A DNA stretch of 25,000 bases from Chondrilla cf. caribensis. Its lineage: Eukaryota > Porifera > Demospongiae > Chondrillida > Chondrillidae. Each line of letters opens with the position of its first letter. Within the stretch, counting starts at the first letter, position 1. The DNA lies in the NCBI GenBank assembly GCA_964020155.1, contig OZ026555.1, forward strand, positions 5,064,795 to 5,089,794, in the 5' to 3' direction. Position numbers and translations under genes: made by a program. Below the pieces are notes generated by a model. It saw only the letters and a list, made by a program, of their open reading frames with translations. It ran no database searches and was not told the origin of the DNA. Shown here piece by piece: positions 1 to 11,427 of the stretch.

Positions 1-49
1 ACACAGTACACAGACTACGTATATTACAGACATCCATACAAACACGTAC

Positions 50-839
<790 letters not shown>

Positions 840-841
840 CT

Positions 842-1168
842 GTGAGGAGAGTGGAGTAGAGAGGTACACGTGTGGGGAGAGTGGAGTAGAGAGGTACACG
901 TGTGGGGAGAGTGGAGTAGAGAGGTACACATGTGAGGAGAGTGGAGTAGAGAGGTACATGTGTGAGGAGAGTGGAGTAGAGAGGTACACATGTGAGGGTG
1001 GTGGAGTAGAGAGGTACATGTGTGGGGAGAGTGGAGTAGAGAGGTATATGTGTGAGGAGAGTGGAGTAGAGAGGTACATGTGTGAGGAGAGTGGAGTAGA
1101 GAGGTACACATGTGAGGGTGGTGGAGTAGAGAGGTACATGTGTGGGGAGAGTGGAGTAGAGAGGTATG
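842..1168. repeat. 30-bp minisatellite beside the Ig exon acceptor
   Basis: About eleven copies of a 30-bp unit built around GTGGAGTAGAGAGGTACA, with variants CACG, CACA, CATG and TATG. The unit is a multiple of three, so the minus strand shows a false 10-residue protein repeat. The array abuts the acceptor of the Ig exon ending at 839, and on the Ig coding strand it is pyrimidine-rich. It is read as intronic. Confidence 0.9.
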
Positions 1169-1491
1169 CAGGTGTGTGGTGAGAGTGTGACAAGTGATAC
1201 TGTCAAGTCAGCAACCACACACACTAGCCTATAGCAACCAGACTGCACCTTCACCCGCACATGGTGGTAGAATGGGGTCATATCATGATCATGGTTATCG
1301 TATCAATAACATGGTTGTGTCACACACAAGTGATGTAAACATGTACTATTCCATATAGGTAAGTGAGGTACAATGTTACCCCATGTGAGGTCAGTGAGCG
1401 TCAAAGAGAAGCTGCGTAGGAGTGGAAGGTAAGACAAGATGTTATGTTAACCTTACAAAGTGGGCAATTACCTTCTGGAAATGATCTGGAC

Positions 1492-1830
<339 letters not shown>

Positions 1831-1962
1831 ATACATAATAAAATCCCACCAAGACAACATCCCAAAAGTGACAATCATTCAATTAGCACCACAGCATTGT
1901 GAAGTATTCATCCAACACAGAACAAATGATATACACCTAGCTGCATTCACTTAACACCCCAG

Positions 1963-2093
1963 GAATGGTTGAGGGAACTATGGCCGACTATCCATTTAGT
2001 ATAACATCTAATTTGACCTCAACACACACTGTCACCATACTAATGAATTGGTCTCCAGAAATTTGTGGCAAATTAAGTGCAAATAGATTGATG
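1963..2093 (+). CDS. Possible fibronectin-III-like exon
   Basis: A 131-nt open segment lies between a good acceptor (pyrimidine-rich stretch ending CCCCAG at 1957-1962) and a consensus donor GTAAGT (2094-2099). In the open frame it reads 43 codons, including SNLTSTHTVTILMNWSPE, which looks like the first strands of an Fn3 domain with its core Trp. No partner exon with matching phase was found nearby, and the strand is opposite to the Ig exons. It may be an exon of an unrecognised plus-strand gene or a chance match. Confidence 0.25.
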
Positions 2094-2095
2094 GT

Positions 2096-2750
2096 AAGTG
2101 TGCTACTGTGGAGGGTGGTGTGAGTGTGTGCTACTGTGGAGGGTGGTGTGTGTGTGCTACTGTGGAGGATGGTGTGAGTGCTACTGTGGAGGGTGGTGTG
2201 AGTGTGTGCTACTGTGGAGGGTGGTGTGAGTGTGTGCTACTGTGGAGGGTGGTATGAGTGTGTGCTACTGTGGAGGATGTTGTGAGTGTGTGTGCTACTG
2301 TGGAGGGTGGTGTGAGTGTGTGCTACTGTGGAGGGTGGTGTGAGTGTGTGCTACTGTGGAGGGTGGTGGTGTGTGTGTGCTACTGTGGAGGACGGTGTGT
2401 GTGTGTGCTACTGTGGAGGGTGGTGTGAGTGTGTGCTACTGTGGAGGGTGGTGTGTGTGTGTGCTACTGTGGAGGGTGGTGTGAGTGTGTGCTACTGTGG
2501 AGGGTGGTGTGAGTGTGTGCTACTGTGGAGGACGGTGTGTGTGTGCTACTGTGGAGGACGGTGTGTGTGCTACTGTGGAGGACGGTGTGTGTGTGCTACT
2601 GTGGAGGACGGTGTGTGTGCTACTGTGGAGGACGGTGTGTGTGCGTGCTACTGTGGAGGACGGTGTGTGTGCTACTGTGGAGGACGGTGTGTGTGTCACT
2701 GTGGGGGACGTGTGTGTGCTACAGTTGAGGATGGTGTGTGTGTCACTGTG
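2096..2750. repeat. Variable-length GT-rich minisatellite
   Basis: Roughly two dozen copies of a unit around GTGCTACTGTGGAGGRYGGTGTG. Unit length varies through different numbers of GT or GAGTGT additions. The left half mostly carries GAGGGTGG and the right half GAGGACGG, showing local homogenisation of variants. It starts right after the donor of the doubtful exon ending at 2093. Long open frames across it are repeat artefacts. Confidence 0.9.
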
Positions 2751-2797
2751 AATGTCCACTCATGCAGTGGAGGTAGATGTGGTCCTCCCTCCGATAC

Positions 2798-2880
2798 TAG
2801 TCTTGCTAGCTGGACCATCACACTGTCAGTCAGTCAGTCATGATGTAGCCGGGGGTGTGATGGTCTGGCTGGCAAGACTA
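2798..2880. repeat. Imperfect inverted repeat, 26-bp arms
   Basis: The left arm 2798-2823 and right arm 2855-2880 are reverse complements at 23 of 26 positions, separated by 31 bp containing CAGTCAGTCAGTCA. This could form a hairpin in RNA or DNA. No target-site duplication was recognised. Confidence 0.8.
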
Positions 2881-3784
2881 CCTTGAGGTCATATCCTGTT
2901 CCAATCATGACTGTCTTGGGTGTGAGAGGTGGGTAGGTGGTGGGGGGGGGAGCATGGTAGGACTAATGGCGCCCCAACCCTGATTGTCTACGACTAAGCC
3001 AGCGCACAAGCGAGCAGATATACCTAGTGGTTCTTGTTAATCTTCGATCGAAACAATGGAAATGACCCACCTGACACCAATAAACAGAACTCGAAACAAT
3101 TACAAATAAATGGCCGCCGGATTCCACGCGTTAGGGAGGCATTGAAGCGTTACAATGTCCACCAGGGGTCACAGGGAACGACAGGAGATGCTCACTAGAC
3201 TAAACCGACTCAGTTATTCTAACAAACGACTGTATGTACGACATGAGAACGAAGTACTAGACGTAACTTTATGACCAGGATAATCTAGGGCCAATGAGAA
3301 GTACATGGTCCTGGCTTCGCGGATCAGCTGATCTAGAGGCGGACTAACCTGGAATGGAGAAGTAATATATGAATAAGATAAACAAGCCCCTTCTGCTCTG
3401 TTTGCCGTCTCGTCCGGCCATCTTGTCCAAAGATCAACGGCTATTGATGTTGGTCGGCTAATTCTAGAACGTGTGTTATGATAGGGGCGGTCCGAGGGGC
3501 GTGGCGACATACCTGGCGCACAACCGTCACATTCCGACGTGTTCCCGTTGCGTTCCAAAATAGTGCGACTATCGCTACCGCAACTATTTCGGGTAGAAAG
3601 GTTTATTAAAAGCCTTCCCTCGCTTCAGTTTCACAGAGAGTGGGAATATTTAAGTTTGTCTTCGAAGCAGCGAACAGTACTTCCAATTTAGTCAAATCTC
3701 GCCCCCGGTGGTCGGATTAGTACCGCTATCCTTTTATTGCTGCAGTGTTTCAAGCGGCACTTTTCAGGAAGCAGACAAAGACAG
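2881..3784. other. Intergenic and 5' region of the PH gene
   Basis: No supported gene. The region becomes less repetitive and richer in CpG toward 3400-3600, as expected near a promoter. A TATA-like TTATTAAAAG occurs at 3603-3612, about 175 bp upstream of the PH gene ATG. No transcription start can be assigned from sequence alone. Confidence 0.4.
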
Positions 3785-5446
3785 ATGGCATCCTATAAGG
3801 TGCACAAGCAGGGGTTTTTACAGCTGGCTCCTTTAACACCGTCCAAGAAGCAAGGACAGCGAAAGGTAAGTAAAATTTGGCGGGTTCTTCCCATTGCTTT
3901 GGCGCGCCGTGTGGCGTTACGGATTTATGAACGTCCCGTGTCTATTGCCGTGGAATAACGTTGTGACTAGTCAGTAATCGGCTCTGTCTTACACATGCGG
4001 TTATTTTATCCCACACGTTTGATACTGTCGTTTAATTAATCAAGTAGACTTTGTAATATGAAAGTATATTTCTTGCTAATTAGGGGCTCTGTCCGTAGCG
4101 ACTGGAATAGTAGGTGCTAATGTGAATGAGAATCGCGTATTATGATTCTCTCTCTCCGTGTGTGTGGGGGTGGGAGTCTGTCTGTCTGTGTGTGTGTGGG
4201 GGGGGGGGGTTGTCTGTTTGTCTGTCTGTCTGTCCGTGTGTGTGTGTGGGGGGGGGGGGTTGTCTGTCTGTCTGTCTGTGTGTGGGGGGGGGTTGTCTGT
4301 CTGTCTGTGTGTGTGTGTCTGTCTGTCTGTGTGTGTGTGTGTGTGTGTGTGTATTTTATGCATGCATGTTTACCACACAAGGGAAGTTGTGTTCTCTTGT
4401 GTTAGTGTTAGTGTGTGTGTGTGTGTGTGTACATGTCCACAAATCAGGCTGTCTTCAGCACTGGTCGACACAGACACACAAACTCCTCCAATTAGTCCGT
4501 AGTAGTCGCAACTGATATGGCATGTCATGACCAGAACTTAAGGGCACAGTACACTGCTCGCTTTTACCATATTTGGTAGTATCACTTACTAATCCCAATG
4601 ATTCGGAAAAGAACCCTATGTCAAACGATCACTCGGATCTGCTGTTTGTCTGAGTCCACACACATTGTGATGAAATTCCTGCATTGTGTCCTCAAATAAC
4701 AATAGGACATCTCCTACACACATTCGTTACGGGTAGTGATGTACATAACCACCTACTTGATGCGAGATTATGTAAACCTGTGTATCTGAAGGGCTGCGCT
4801 CAACTGATGGTGTGAGCTTCGACTGTTTAACTCCACTCCTTGAGCATGATTGGAAGCTCCACCCTTCCAACATGATAATGAGCTCCACCCTTCCAACATG
4901 ATAATGAGCTCCACCCTTCCAACATGATAATGAGCTCCACCCTTCCAACATGATGAGCTCCACCCTTCCAACATGATAATGAGCTCCACCCTTCCAACAT
5001 GATAATGAGCTCCACCCTTCCAACATGATGAGCTCCACCCTTCCAACATGAGCTCCACCCTTCCAACATGATGAGCTCCACCCTTCCAACATGAAGAGCT
5101 CCACCTTTCCAACATGAGCACCACCCTTCCAACATGATAATGAGCTCCACCCTTCCAACATACATAATTTTTAGCCCCGCCTCTTCCTGACATACGAACT
5201 CCGACCACATCAATGAGATCACAGTCAAGGACAGGTGTAGATGACACAGTATGGTGTTGCACCACACTCCTCCACACCGGGCTTAGCTACGGTAACTGAT
5301 ACAAGAATTACCTCATGGTTATCTAACCTTTACTAAACCTAAATGGATGTGTTTACAATAAACAGTCAATAAGCCCATAATTGTAGCCGATGGTGGTTTG
5401 TTGTGGTACAGTTATAATTAACAGTGTTTGTTTATCATGGATTGTG

Positions 5447-5481
<35 letters not shown>

Positions 5482-5510
5482 TTAGTGTGTGTGTGTGTGT
5501 GTGTGAGTGT

Positions 5511-5554
<44 letters not shown>

Positions 5555-6056
5555 GTGAGTGTTGTGCATTATAAACTGGACCACCACTCCACTTTTCAAC
5601 AGTAGACAGATTGAGGTCCATATTAGGAAGTGACAACCAATGGTCTTGATCTCACAATGTGCAGACACAGATACTAAAACACACATTTCCCATCATCCAA
5701 CATGTCATGATCTCACTAGCCACTAGCTGACCACACACCAAAATCAGTGTGTGCTCAGTTAAGAGTGTACACACCTGCTGGTCCACACTTTCCTGATGGC
5801 CATTTACATCTTATCTGTCGTCTTGCACTTGTAGAAATGGAGAAGATACTGGTTTATCTTGATCCAGGACCCCAAGCAGGTTGGGCTGGTCTGTTTCAAG
5901 TCGGAGAAGGACTTCATAAGTCGCTCCAAACACATGGGTTTCATCCGAGTTGATGACTGTAGCTCTTATCACGTCATGACCGATCCCAACCCTCAGTATG
6001 CCAACAGCTTAGCCATTGAGAAGAAACAGTTGAGGTATTTACTAGGAGCAGAGACA

Positions 6057-6097
<41 letters not shown>

Positions 6098-6159
6098 TGT
6101 GTACGTGTGTGCGTGTGTGTGTATGTGTGTGTGTGCGTGCGTGTGTGTGTGTGTGGTGT

Positions 6160-6229
<70 letters not shown>

Positions 6230-9200
6230 ACATGCTCAAGTACGCAGCACTTCCATACATAACATACATATGTACATGAGTTCAAAAGTACAAGAACACA
6301 GCAGTGTATAGGGGTGTGTTGAATGAAGGCTCTACACTTTACACACGAATCTATTGTTTCCAGTCAAATTTGTGAGAAGGTGCGATCGCATGTACAGAGA
6401 CAAGGCATGTGTGTGTGTGGATGAGTGTGATACCCGACCTTGTAGCCCTGCCCCCTGACTCCAGTGTTAATAACGTGTGACAAGTGGGGGGGTTACGGTG
6501 GACGAAACAAACCAAACGAGTCCTATTCTGTGGTTAACAATCCTTTGTGTTCTGTCAAAAGAAGCCTGGTGTTGTGAACCCGATACACTCTATCAATTAG
6601 TGATGTGAATTGTGTGAGGGGGGTGAAGAGAGTGGGGAAAGGGAGAAGTTGATAGGTAATTGGAAGCTGTCATTTTTGACATATTTGGCATTCTTGATGC
6701 CCTGACGTTTGGCATCCCATACCCCAACCATACACCTGCAGTGAATTGACATTACACAGTCCATGGTGACTTCAGCTATACAGTGTTCATGATATCACCT
6801 CCTGCAAATTCTATTCAGTGTGACCACTGCAATCTCAAATGGAAGCCACTGTCTAATAATAGTACATTTCCTCAACATTTCAGATTAACAGAACTTTGTC
6901 TTAGTGGTCTCACCTGGTGGGAGGTGGCTTGAATCCTGCTAGTAACTGCATGATATAAGAGAGTGGCTATGTAGTGTTAGCACACAGGGAGTGATGGAGA
7001 ATGTGTAGAGTGTTTAGTGAGAAGAATTGGAGGAAGTGTTTATGATAAACTACCATTAGTCGCTATGTGTGTGCAGTAAACCAACTCAATACTGAGACCA
7101 CCTCAGTACTTCCTGTACTGTATACACTTGCAACATCAGAATTAGGACCATTGCACAATTGGGACCCCTTTGACTGGTCCCGCAGGTGGCCTCAGTGGTG
7201 AGGTTCCACACTAGGTGTAATGGTCCAAGCTACGTATAACAATAGATGTGAAACATCAAAACACATGTACAGCCACACATGTACAGCCACATATGTACAG
7301 TCACACATGTACAGTCACACATGTACAGTCACACATGTACAGCCACACATGTACAGTCACACATGTACAGCCACACATGTACAGCCACACATGTACAGTC
7401 ACACATGTACAGCCACACATGTACAGCCACATATGTACAGTCACACATGTACAGTCACACATGTACAGTCACACATGTACAGCCACACATGTACAGTCAC
7501 ACATGTACAGCCACACATGTACAGTCACACATGTACAGCCACATATGTACAGTCACACATGTACAGTCACACATGTACAGCCACACATGTACAGTCACAC
7601 ATGTATGTCTTCACATGTACTCCTTCATACGTACATATGCAGTAGGTCATATGCTTCTCCCCTTATCCTCAATCAGGTATGAGCTTCATGAGTGGTTGTC
7701 TGCCATCCATTCTACACTGGAGGAGTTCAAGAAGAACAGAGAAGCACTGACCGTTGGGACCCAGACTGGAATGGACTCCGAGTACGAGGAGCAAACAAGG
7801 GAGATGAGACTGAGCTCATTGAGTGGACCACCTTCCTCTGAGAGCGACAGACACTCTGAAGGGATCCCCAACGGTAATCTGCAATCTGATGGTGAAGGAC
7901 GTCTTGATGCAATGTATACAGCAGTGAGGAAGAAGAGTTGGGACAACAGCTTCCTGGAGAGCACTGGTGAGAATGGTCGGAGGGATCAGGATGACAGGCG
8001 ACCTCCTCGTAGGAGGAGGAGTCGAAGTCTCCCCCACGGTTCCAACAGGAACAGCCGGAACCTGTCTCCTCCACGCGACCCTCCTCCTCCCCCACCTTCC
8101 GATCTCCACATGTCCCGTGACCATATTCCCAACATCTCCGATGATGAGGGTCACAACGGAGATGTCATCAATGCCGTCAATGAGGCCTTCTCGTCCCTGG
8201 ATGATGATAGGAATGATTTGCGCGATCGAGGAGCTTCGTTCTCAACTTTCAAGCCCAGGAACCTCAGTCAGCCCACCTTCAACACCTGGCATCGAGGAAC
8301 CAGCACCTCTGAGGGTCGTAGGTCCACAATAGCCAATGACAGTGCCCCAAAACGGGTACCCGTGGCAACAGCCATCCCTCTCCCCCACCTCGGGAAACCA
8401 GAATCTACACCTAAGGAAATCCTACAGAGCACTCCGAGTGTTTACGATGAAGAGTTTGTGGAGAATCACCCATCAGTCTCGTACACACACAGAAGAAAGA
8501 TGTCAGCACCTGCTGAAATTCTTCTCCGTGACCCACCCATCCTGCCCCCGAGGAAGAAGTCATCCGGAAATCTGTCCAATGGGATTGACAACCCTTCATC
8601 TTCACCTCCCCGTGAGCCTCCTCAACCCCGTGATCCCACGCCTCCACCCATCCCCCCTCACGAGCCCATCAAACCAACCAAGCCGACATCAGCTGCTTTC
8701 AGTGAGCGGCAACCATCTTTGCGACAAATGACCAGCAAGAATTTCCTGTCCCATCTGACAGCAGTCACCCCCTACAAGAAGCCATCAGAACCATTGGAAG
8801 AACATCTACCACCGACTTCAGAACAAGATCAGCTACCTACCAGTCCGCCCTATGGAGACACTGAATCTGAGTCGAATGAAGATGAGTTTACCAAGTTCTC
8901 TGTGGCAGAAATCAAAAGAAGGTTGTTCGGCGAAGGAAGTGGCTCGCCTATTGCATCCAAAGAGAGCTTCAAGCCAACGTTAAAGGTCAAGTCGCACGGG
9001 AATTCATCCGAGGAAGAACCTTTCAGGAATCAAACCGCCAGCGAGAGCACCGATGGACCACAAGTACAGAAGCCAACGCCGCAGATCAAATCGCGGATGG
9101 TGGAGAATCCAAACTACAGTACGCAAGTCATCAAACCGAAGCATCCACTTCCAAAGTCAGCCAGCTCCAACTTCCACCAGCCCGGGAGCACTAACGGGTA

Positions 9201-9756
9201 CCATGAACAAAATGGCCACTCAAACAATCACTCAATATCAAGGCCTCCCTGGATGGCATCATCACAGACTCTCAACGATTTCAGACTATCCTCAGCAACT
9301 GATCGATCCTTCTACCACACCAACCAGAAGAAAACTCTTCAATCAGAGGACCGATCTCACAGCAGCTTGATGCTCAAGATGAAGGGTAAGATCACAGACC
9401 TTGATGAAGAACTGTTCCAGCGACCCACCTCAGCAATGCCCAGGTCAGGCAACAGATACAATAGAGGCGTCTCCAATCCACCCAAAGGAAATCACCCACA
9501 TATCACGTCTCAACCCAAAAGTTACCCCCATGTGACGTCTCTACCCAGAACACGCCCGCATGCAACACCAACAATCGAAACCCCTCAAGCGTCAACTTAC
9601 AGAGACCCCAAACGAGCCCCTCGAAGGAACCGCCCACCTGTTCAAGATCGGCCAGGACGAACGACACCAAATGGAGTCCGAAGGGCTAGTGTGTTCGACA
9701 CCACTGTGGAGTGGGACGAAGGAGCGAATCAGACCATTCTACGCTCTCTCTGCTGA
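3785..9756 (+). CDS. PH-domain adaptor-like protein, three exons, complete
   Basis: Exons 3785-3865, 5835-6058 and 7677-9756 join in phases 0 and 2 to give 794 aa. The joined N-terminus is a pleckstrin homology domain, about residues 5-115. It starts KQGFLQL, continues across the first junction as QRK/KWRRYWFIL, and ends in the helix AETR/YELHEWLSAI with the invariant PH Trp at 108. PH domains usually bind phosphoinositides or proteins at membranes. The remaining ~680 residues look disordered and rich in Ser, Pro and charge, with a run of six prolines near 237, a class II SH3-ligand-like PPILPPRKK near 390, a second Pro-rich stretch near 413-433, and a conserved-looking VAEIKRRLFG near 512. 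No catalytic domain is seen. A membrane-recruited scaffold is likely; I do not recognise the family. The first ATG before the PH fold was chosen; CTG/TTG-led extensions upstream are unsupported. Confidence 0.85.
4160..4350. repeat. G-run / CTGT / GT composite repeat, intron 1 of PH gene
   Basis: Alternating (TGTC)n, (GT)n and uninterrupted G runs of about 8-12 bases, repeated roughly four times. The G runs lie on the transcribed RNA sense strand. Confidence 0.9.
4845..5163. repeat. 20/23/26-bp minisatellite, intron 1 of PH gene
   Basis: About thirteen units with core GAGCTCCACCCTTCCAACAT. Units are 26, 23 or 20 bp long according to whether TGATAA, TGA or nothing precedes the core. The minus strand shows a false WKGGAH/VGRVEL protein repeat in several frames. 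Confidence 0.9.
5443..5551. repeat. (GT)n microsatellite, intron 1 of PH gene
   Basis: Interrupted GT tract of about 110 bp with TTTAG, GAG and TAT interruptions. Confidence 0.95.
6059..6228. repeat. (GT)n microsatellite starting at the PH gene intron 2 donor
   Basis: Interrupted GT tract of about 170 bp. Its first GT is the 5' splice site following exon 2 (AAG at 6056-6058). Confidence 0.95.
6229..7261. other. Remainder of PH gene intron 2
   Basis: About 1 kb of non-repetitive intron. A candidate acceptor at 6360-6362 followed by a short open stretch was considered, but direct joining of exons 2 and 3 gives an intact PH helix, so no extra exon is called. Confidence 0.6.
7262..7605. repeat. 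14-bp minisatellite, intron 2 of PH gene
   Basis: About 24 copies of ACATGTACAGYCAC, with C/T variation at one site and occasional ATATGTACAG. Because 14 is not a multiple of three and no unit phase creates a stop, all three plus frames stay open and cycle through the same HMYSHTC / TCTVTHVQ peptides. One of these frames runs directly into exon 3. Confidence 0.95.
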
Positions 9757-10477
9757 CAATTTTACAAAGATTGGCATACGTATTACTAGTCGCAGGCACA
9801 TGCATTGTAACATCACATGATATCATATGACATCACCACTACATGACATCTCTATCCACACCATACTAGTCTCAACGTTGTGTACACATTTGTCCCAGTA
9901 TGTACACAATTATACAGTTTTATACACATTGTGTGTGTATGTATCCACAGTACATGTATTATAGCTCATATATTGTATTATAGCAGATAGCATTGCATAC
10001 AGTGCTTTTTATATTAGTATATACACCTAAAGAATGTATGTAAATATGTATTATAACAGAATATTGTATTACATCAATAGCCATTATATTGTATACATGA
10101 AATTTATACATTTTATTTCAGTTTGTAAAATACATTTAATTACTCTGCTATTTTCTTATTTATTCAATTGTATTCAAATCACTATTACTGGCCAGCCAAT
10201 AATAATAATATTTCATGCCCACCATGGTGTTATCGTGAGGTTTGCTTGAGCCGAATGCATTCATTGAGGTCATTCCACTCAATATTTGCCATCGAACTCA
10301 ACACATCAAACAATCTCAACGTGGTTTACAACGGTGGCTACAGTGAGTTGTGTACTTTATTGTAACTACACAATACAAAGATGCAATGGAAGTGAAGACC
10401 TACAGATTTGAATACTGTTTGTGTAGAGTATTTGTATAATACATTGTTTGTTTCGTACTGTCACGAGTAAGTATTGA
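9757..10477. other. AT-rich convergent 3' region between PH gene and ASPP gene
   Basis: The stops of the PH gene and ASPP gene face each other across 721 bp, so this region should hold both 3' UTRs. On plus, a Pumilio-type TGTAAATA element lies at 10039-10046; no canonical AATAAA is seen on plus. On minus, AATAAA occurs at 10361-10356 and also near 10115 and 10160. Confidence 0.6.
10356..10361 (-). terminator. Candidate polyadenylation signal of the ASPP gene
   Basis: AATAAA on the minus strand, about 117 nt after the ASPP stop codon, the nearest canonical signal downstream. Confidence 0.5.
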
Positions 10478-10632
10478 TTATTTTTTCCCTACTGAGCATT
10501 TCGGATAGGACTGAGGGAGAGAAAATGGGTGCCAGTCAATATACACATACATACCTCTACAATGTAGAGATATAACGACCTTATTGTGACAGACAGTGGA
10601 AGTACACAAGGCATGACATGATGGTCCTGATA

Positions 10633-10708
<76 letters not shown>

Positions 10709-11362
10709 ACACACGCACATACACACACATGCACACACACACACACACACAGAGTAAAAAATACCAGGATATGTATAGTCCTGTAGGTGTGAGTTGTAGA
10801 AGAGTGTGTCATGTAGGGCAGGTCCTGAAGGGGTGTGTCATGCAGGGGTGTGTCATGTAGGATGTCATGTAGGGAGGTGCCATGCAGGGGCATGTCCTAA
10901 AGGGGTGTGTAACGTAGGGGTGTGTCGTGCAGGGACATGTCATGCAGGGGTGTGTCATGCAGGGGTGTGTCCTGAAGGAGTGTCATGTAGGGGTGTGTCA
11001 TGCAGGGGCGTGTCATGTAGGGGTGTGTCATGCAGGGGCGTGTCATGTAGGGGTGTGTCATATAGGGGCGTGTCCTGAAGGAGTGTATCCTGTACACACA
11101 ATGCCCACCCTCACCCCCAACAAAGTACATGGCACAAGACCACGATGTTTCTCCTTTGTTTCGGCAATCCACCACAGTTCCTCCTCCCTCTCCTGATCAC
11201 CACCCTTACTGATCACCCGTAGCTTGTCATTCTCCTTCAGTTTCAAATAAGGCAGTCCAGTCTCATCATCCACTGTGTAGTTCTCCTCTCGAGGGTCATA
11301 TTCAAACAGTGCATACACTACACCATTGTTGATACTGCCCAGCTCCTGCTGAGCAACTGTGT

Positions 11363-11427
<65 letters not shown>

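Noticed and set aside
1386..1431. Plus-strand exon ending AGTGGAAG/GTAAGA
   Set aside because: The donor is good, but there is no convincing acceptor, domain or phase-matched neighbour.
2316..2843. Cys/Val/Gly-rich open frame, possible secreted repeat protein
   Set aside because: It lies in a GT-rich minisatellite that is open in several frames, with unit lengths that vary out of frame and no splice or start support.
3214..3558. Minus-strand 114-residue open frame upstream of the PH gene
   Set aside because: It begins at TTG, not ATG. It contains a good donor (CAGGTATGT) that might belong to a noncoding first exon, but no domain or partner exon was found.
4727..5277. Minus-strand WKGGAHVGRVEL repeat protein
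   Set aside because: This is a translation of the 20/23/26-bp intronic minisatellite, with overlapping versions in other frames.
6363..6400. Extra short exon of the PH gene after the TTTCCAG at 6356-6362
   Set aside because: Including it would interrupt the PH helix, and no suitable donor in phase was found.
7279..7676. HMYSHTC-repeat N-terminus for the PH gene product
   Set aside because: Splicing 6058 to 7677 restores a continuous PH domain C-terminal helix (AETRYELHEWLSAI), so this part is intron.
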